From positions 124,001 to 188,000 of the forward strand of contig SZXV01000002.1 in the NCBI GenBank assembly GCA_005862225.1: a stretch of DNA of 64,000 bases, read 5' to 3'. Made by a program: the position numbers and the translations under genes. The stretch is from Chlorobium sp. (lineage in GTDB: Bacteria > Bacteroidota > Chlorobiia > Chlorobiales > Chlorobiaceae). Numbering within the stretch: position 1 is the first letter of the stretch; each line of letters starts with the position of its first letter. Positions 63,347-64,000 of this stretch are shown here, piece after piece. Under the pieces are notes generated by a model. That model had not been told where the DNA came from, made no database searches, and was given only the letters and a program-made list of their open reading frames with translations.

Positions 63347-63934
63347 ATGCGTGAAGTTGAAGCTTTACAGTGGTATGCTGTCTATGTTCGCTCCCGGTAT
63401 GAAAAAAAAGTGCATCAGATGTTGCTTGAACAGGAGATTGTGAGTTTTCTACCACTGCTCGAGACGTGGAAGCAATGGAGCGACAGAAAGAAAAAGGTTT
63501 CAGAGCCCTTGTTCAGGGGATATGTCTTTGTCAATATTGAACTGCGCAAAGATAATATCAATGTGCTCGATACGGAAGGTGTTGTCAAGTTTATCGGGAT
63601 TGGAAGAAATCCGTCGGTCATTGGAAAGAAAGATATTGAATGGTTGAAAAAACTGGTCAGGGAGCCTGATGCTGTCACCGGAACCGTCTCTTCCTTGCCT
63701 GCGGGTCAAAAGGTCAGGGTTCTTGCCGGTCCATTCAAGGATTTGGAAGGTGTGGTTGTAAAGCAGGGCCGAGAGGCCAGGCTTGTGGTTTTTTTTGATA
63801 CCATTATGCAGGGTGTGGAAGTCAGTATTTTTTCTGATTTACTCATGCCGATCAAGGGGGCCATTGACCCTCGCGTCAGCAATCCGATTTATCAGGAAAC
63901 AGATCCCATTGCAAAGCATTTCCTGCACTTGTGA
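63347..63934 (+). CDS. NusG/RfaH/UpxY-like transcription antiterminator
   Basis: The 195-residue protein has a NusG N-terminal (NGN) domain, L-Q-W-Y-A-V-Y-V-R-S-R-Y-E-K-K-V, with the F-R-G-Y-V-F-V typical of specialised NusG paralogues. A C-terminal KOW domain follows (G-Q-K-V-R-V-L-A-G-P-F-K-D-L-E-G). Paralogues of this type (RfaH, UpxY, LoaP) help transcribe long polysaccharide or secondary-metabolite operons, usually encoded directly downstream. The operon would begin beyond 64000 and was not seen. The start is taken as M-R-E-V-E-A-L; the frame is open from 63272. Confidence 0.9.
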   Translation: MREVEALQWYAVYVRSRYEKKVHQMLLEQEIVSFLPLLETWKQWSDRKKKVSEPLFRGYVFVNIELRKDNINVLDTEGVVKFIGIGRNPSVIGKKDIEWLKKLVREPDAVTGTVSSLPAGQKVRVLAGPFKDLEGVVVKQGREARLVVFFDTIMQGVEVSIFSDLLMPIKGAIDPRVSNPIYQETDPIAKHFLHL

Positions 63935-64000
63935 TTTTCTGGATGTAACAAGGGCGATGGGGCCGGGACAGAGCGATTAATATCTCAGGATTGAATTTTC

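Noticed and set aside
1-64000. CRISPR array, insertion sequence or prophage
   Set aside because: No regularly spaced repeats, transposase or phage structural genes were seen. The only repeats are the two-copy element at 42202-42359 and the palindromes listed.

Overview
The window looks like a chromosomal segment of a green sulfur bacterium (Chlorobi, Chlorobium/Pelodictyon type). This is inferred from Gram-negative cell-envelope genes, an F-type ATP synthase whose genes are split over several loci (atpZIBEFH here, atpAG 28 kb away, no atpD/atpC in view), a three-subunit succinate dehydrogenase/fumarate reductase, a bacterial deoxyhypusine-synthase-like gene and the general protein style. No photosynthesis gene lies in the window, so the phylum call is an inference and the genus is open.

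Layout. 1-225 is the tail of a large Ig/cadherin-like surface protein. 506-17206 is a complete division and cell wall (dcw) cluster on the + strand: mraZ-rsmH-ftsL-ftsI-murE-murF-mraY-murD-ftsW-murG-murC-ftsQ-ftsA-ftsZ, with a four-unit MraZ box in front. 17242-19305 holds a CoA-transferase and pgeF. 19560-22845 is the ATP synthase F0/delta operon, with a hairpin between atpE and atpF and a clear terminator at the end. 22906-28304 carries tRNA-Ala(CGC), a BamD-like lipoprotein, nadD, the minus-strand trpS-HAD-argS operon and the SRP RNA gene. 28342-36377 carries a DHS-like protein, RlpA, an esterase, a PagL-like protein, a cyclase-family hydrolase, sdhCAB and a small conserved protein. 36496-42179 has a lipoprotein cytochrome c, a Cys-rich small protein followed by an OprC-like copper receptor, a TPR protein and a CNNM/CorC-type transporter.

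42202-46326 is the accessory island and the most interesting part. A duplicated promoter-like element precedes a HIT hydrolase. Then comes a TIR - transmembrane - FGE/C-lectin-fold protein whose last 40 codons carry the A-mutagenesis signature of a diversity-generating retroelement (DGR) variable region. A long hairpin and a terminator follow, and then a two-helix membrane protein with TrkA/RCK Rossmann domains and a C-terminal RyR (ryanodine-receptor type) domain. TIR domains can make cyclic ADP-ribose type signals, and RyR domains belong to cADPR-responsive channels. The pair therefore suggests a defence or signalling module with a variable sensor, a TIR signal generator and a channel-like effector. 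The reverse transcriptase and template repeat are not in the window.

46437-64000 returns to core functions: gmhA-like, ribH, the minus-strand thrB-thrC-plsC operon, atpAG, thrA, cinA, mutL, tRNA-Arg(CCU), mtgA, a rubredoxin, recQ, a DUF218 protein and a NusG/RfaH-like antiterminator that may head a polysaccharide operon beyond the right edge. Gene-free stretches over 300 bases are 226-633 (hairpin plus MraZ box) and 27995-28341 (SRP RNA at 28205-28304; nothing recognised in 27995-28204).
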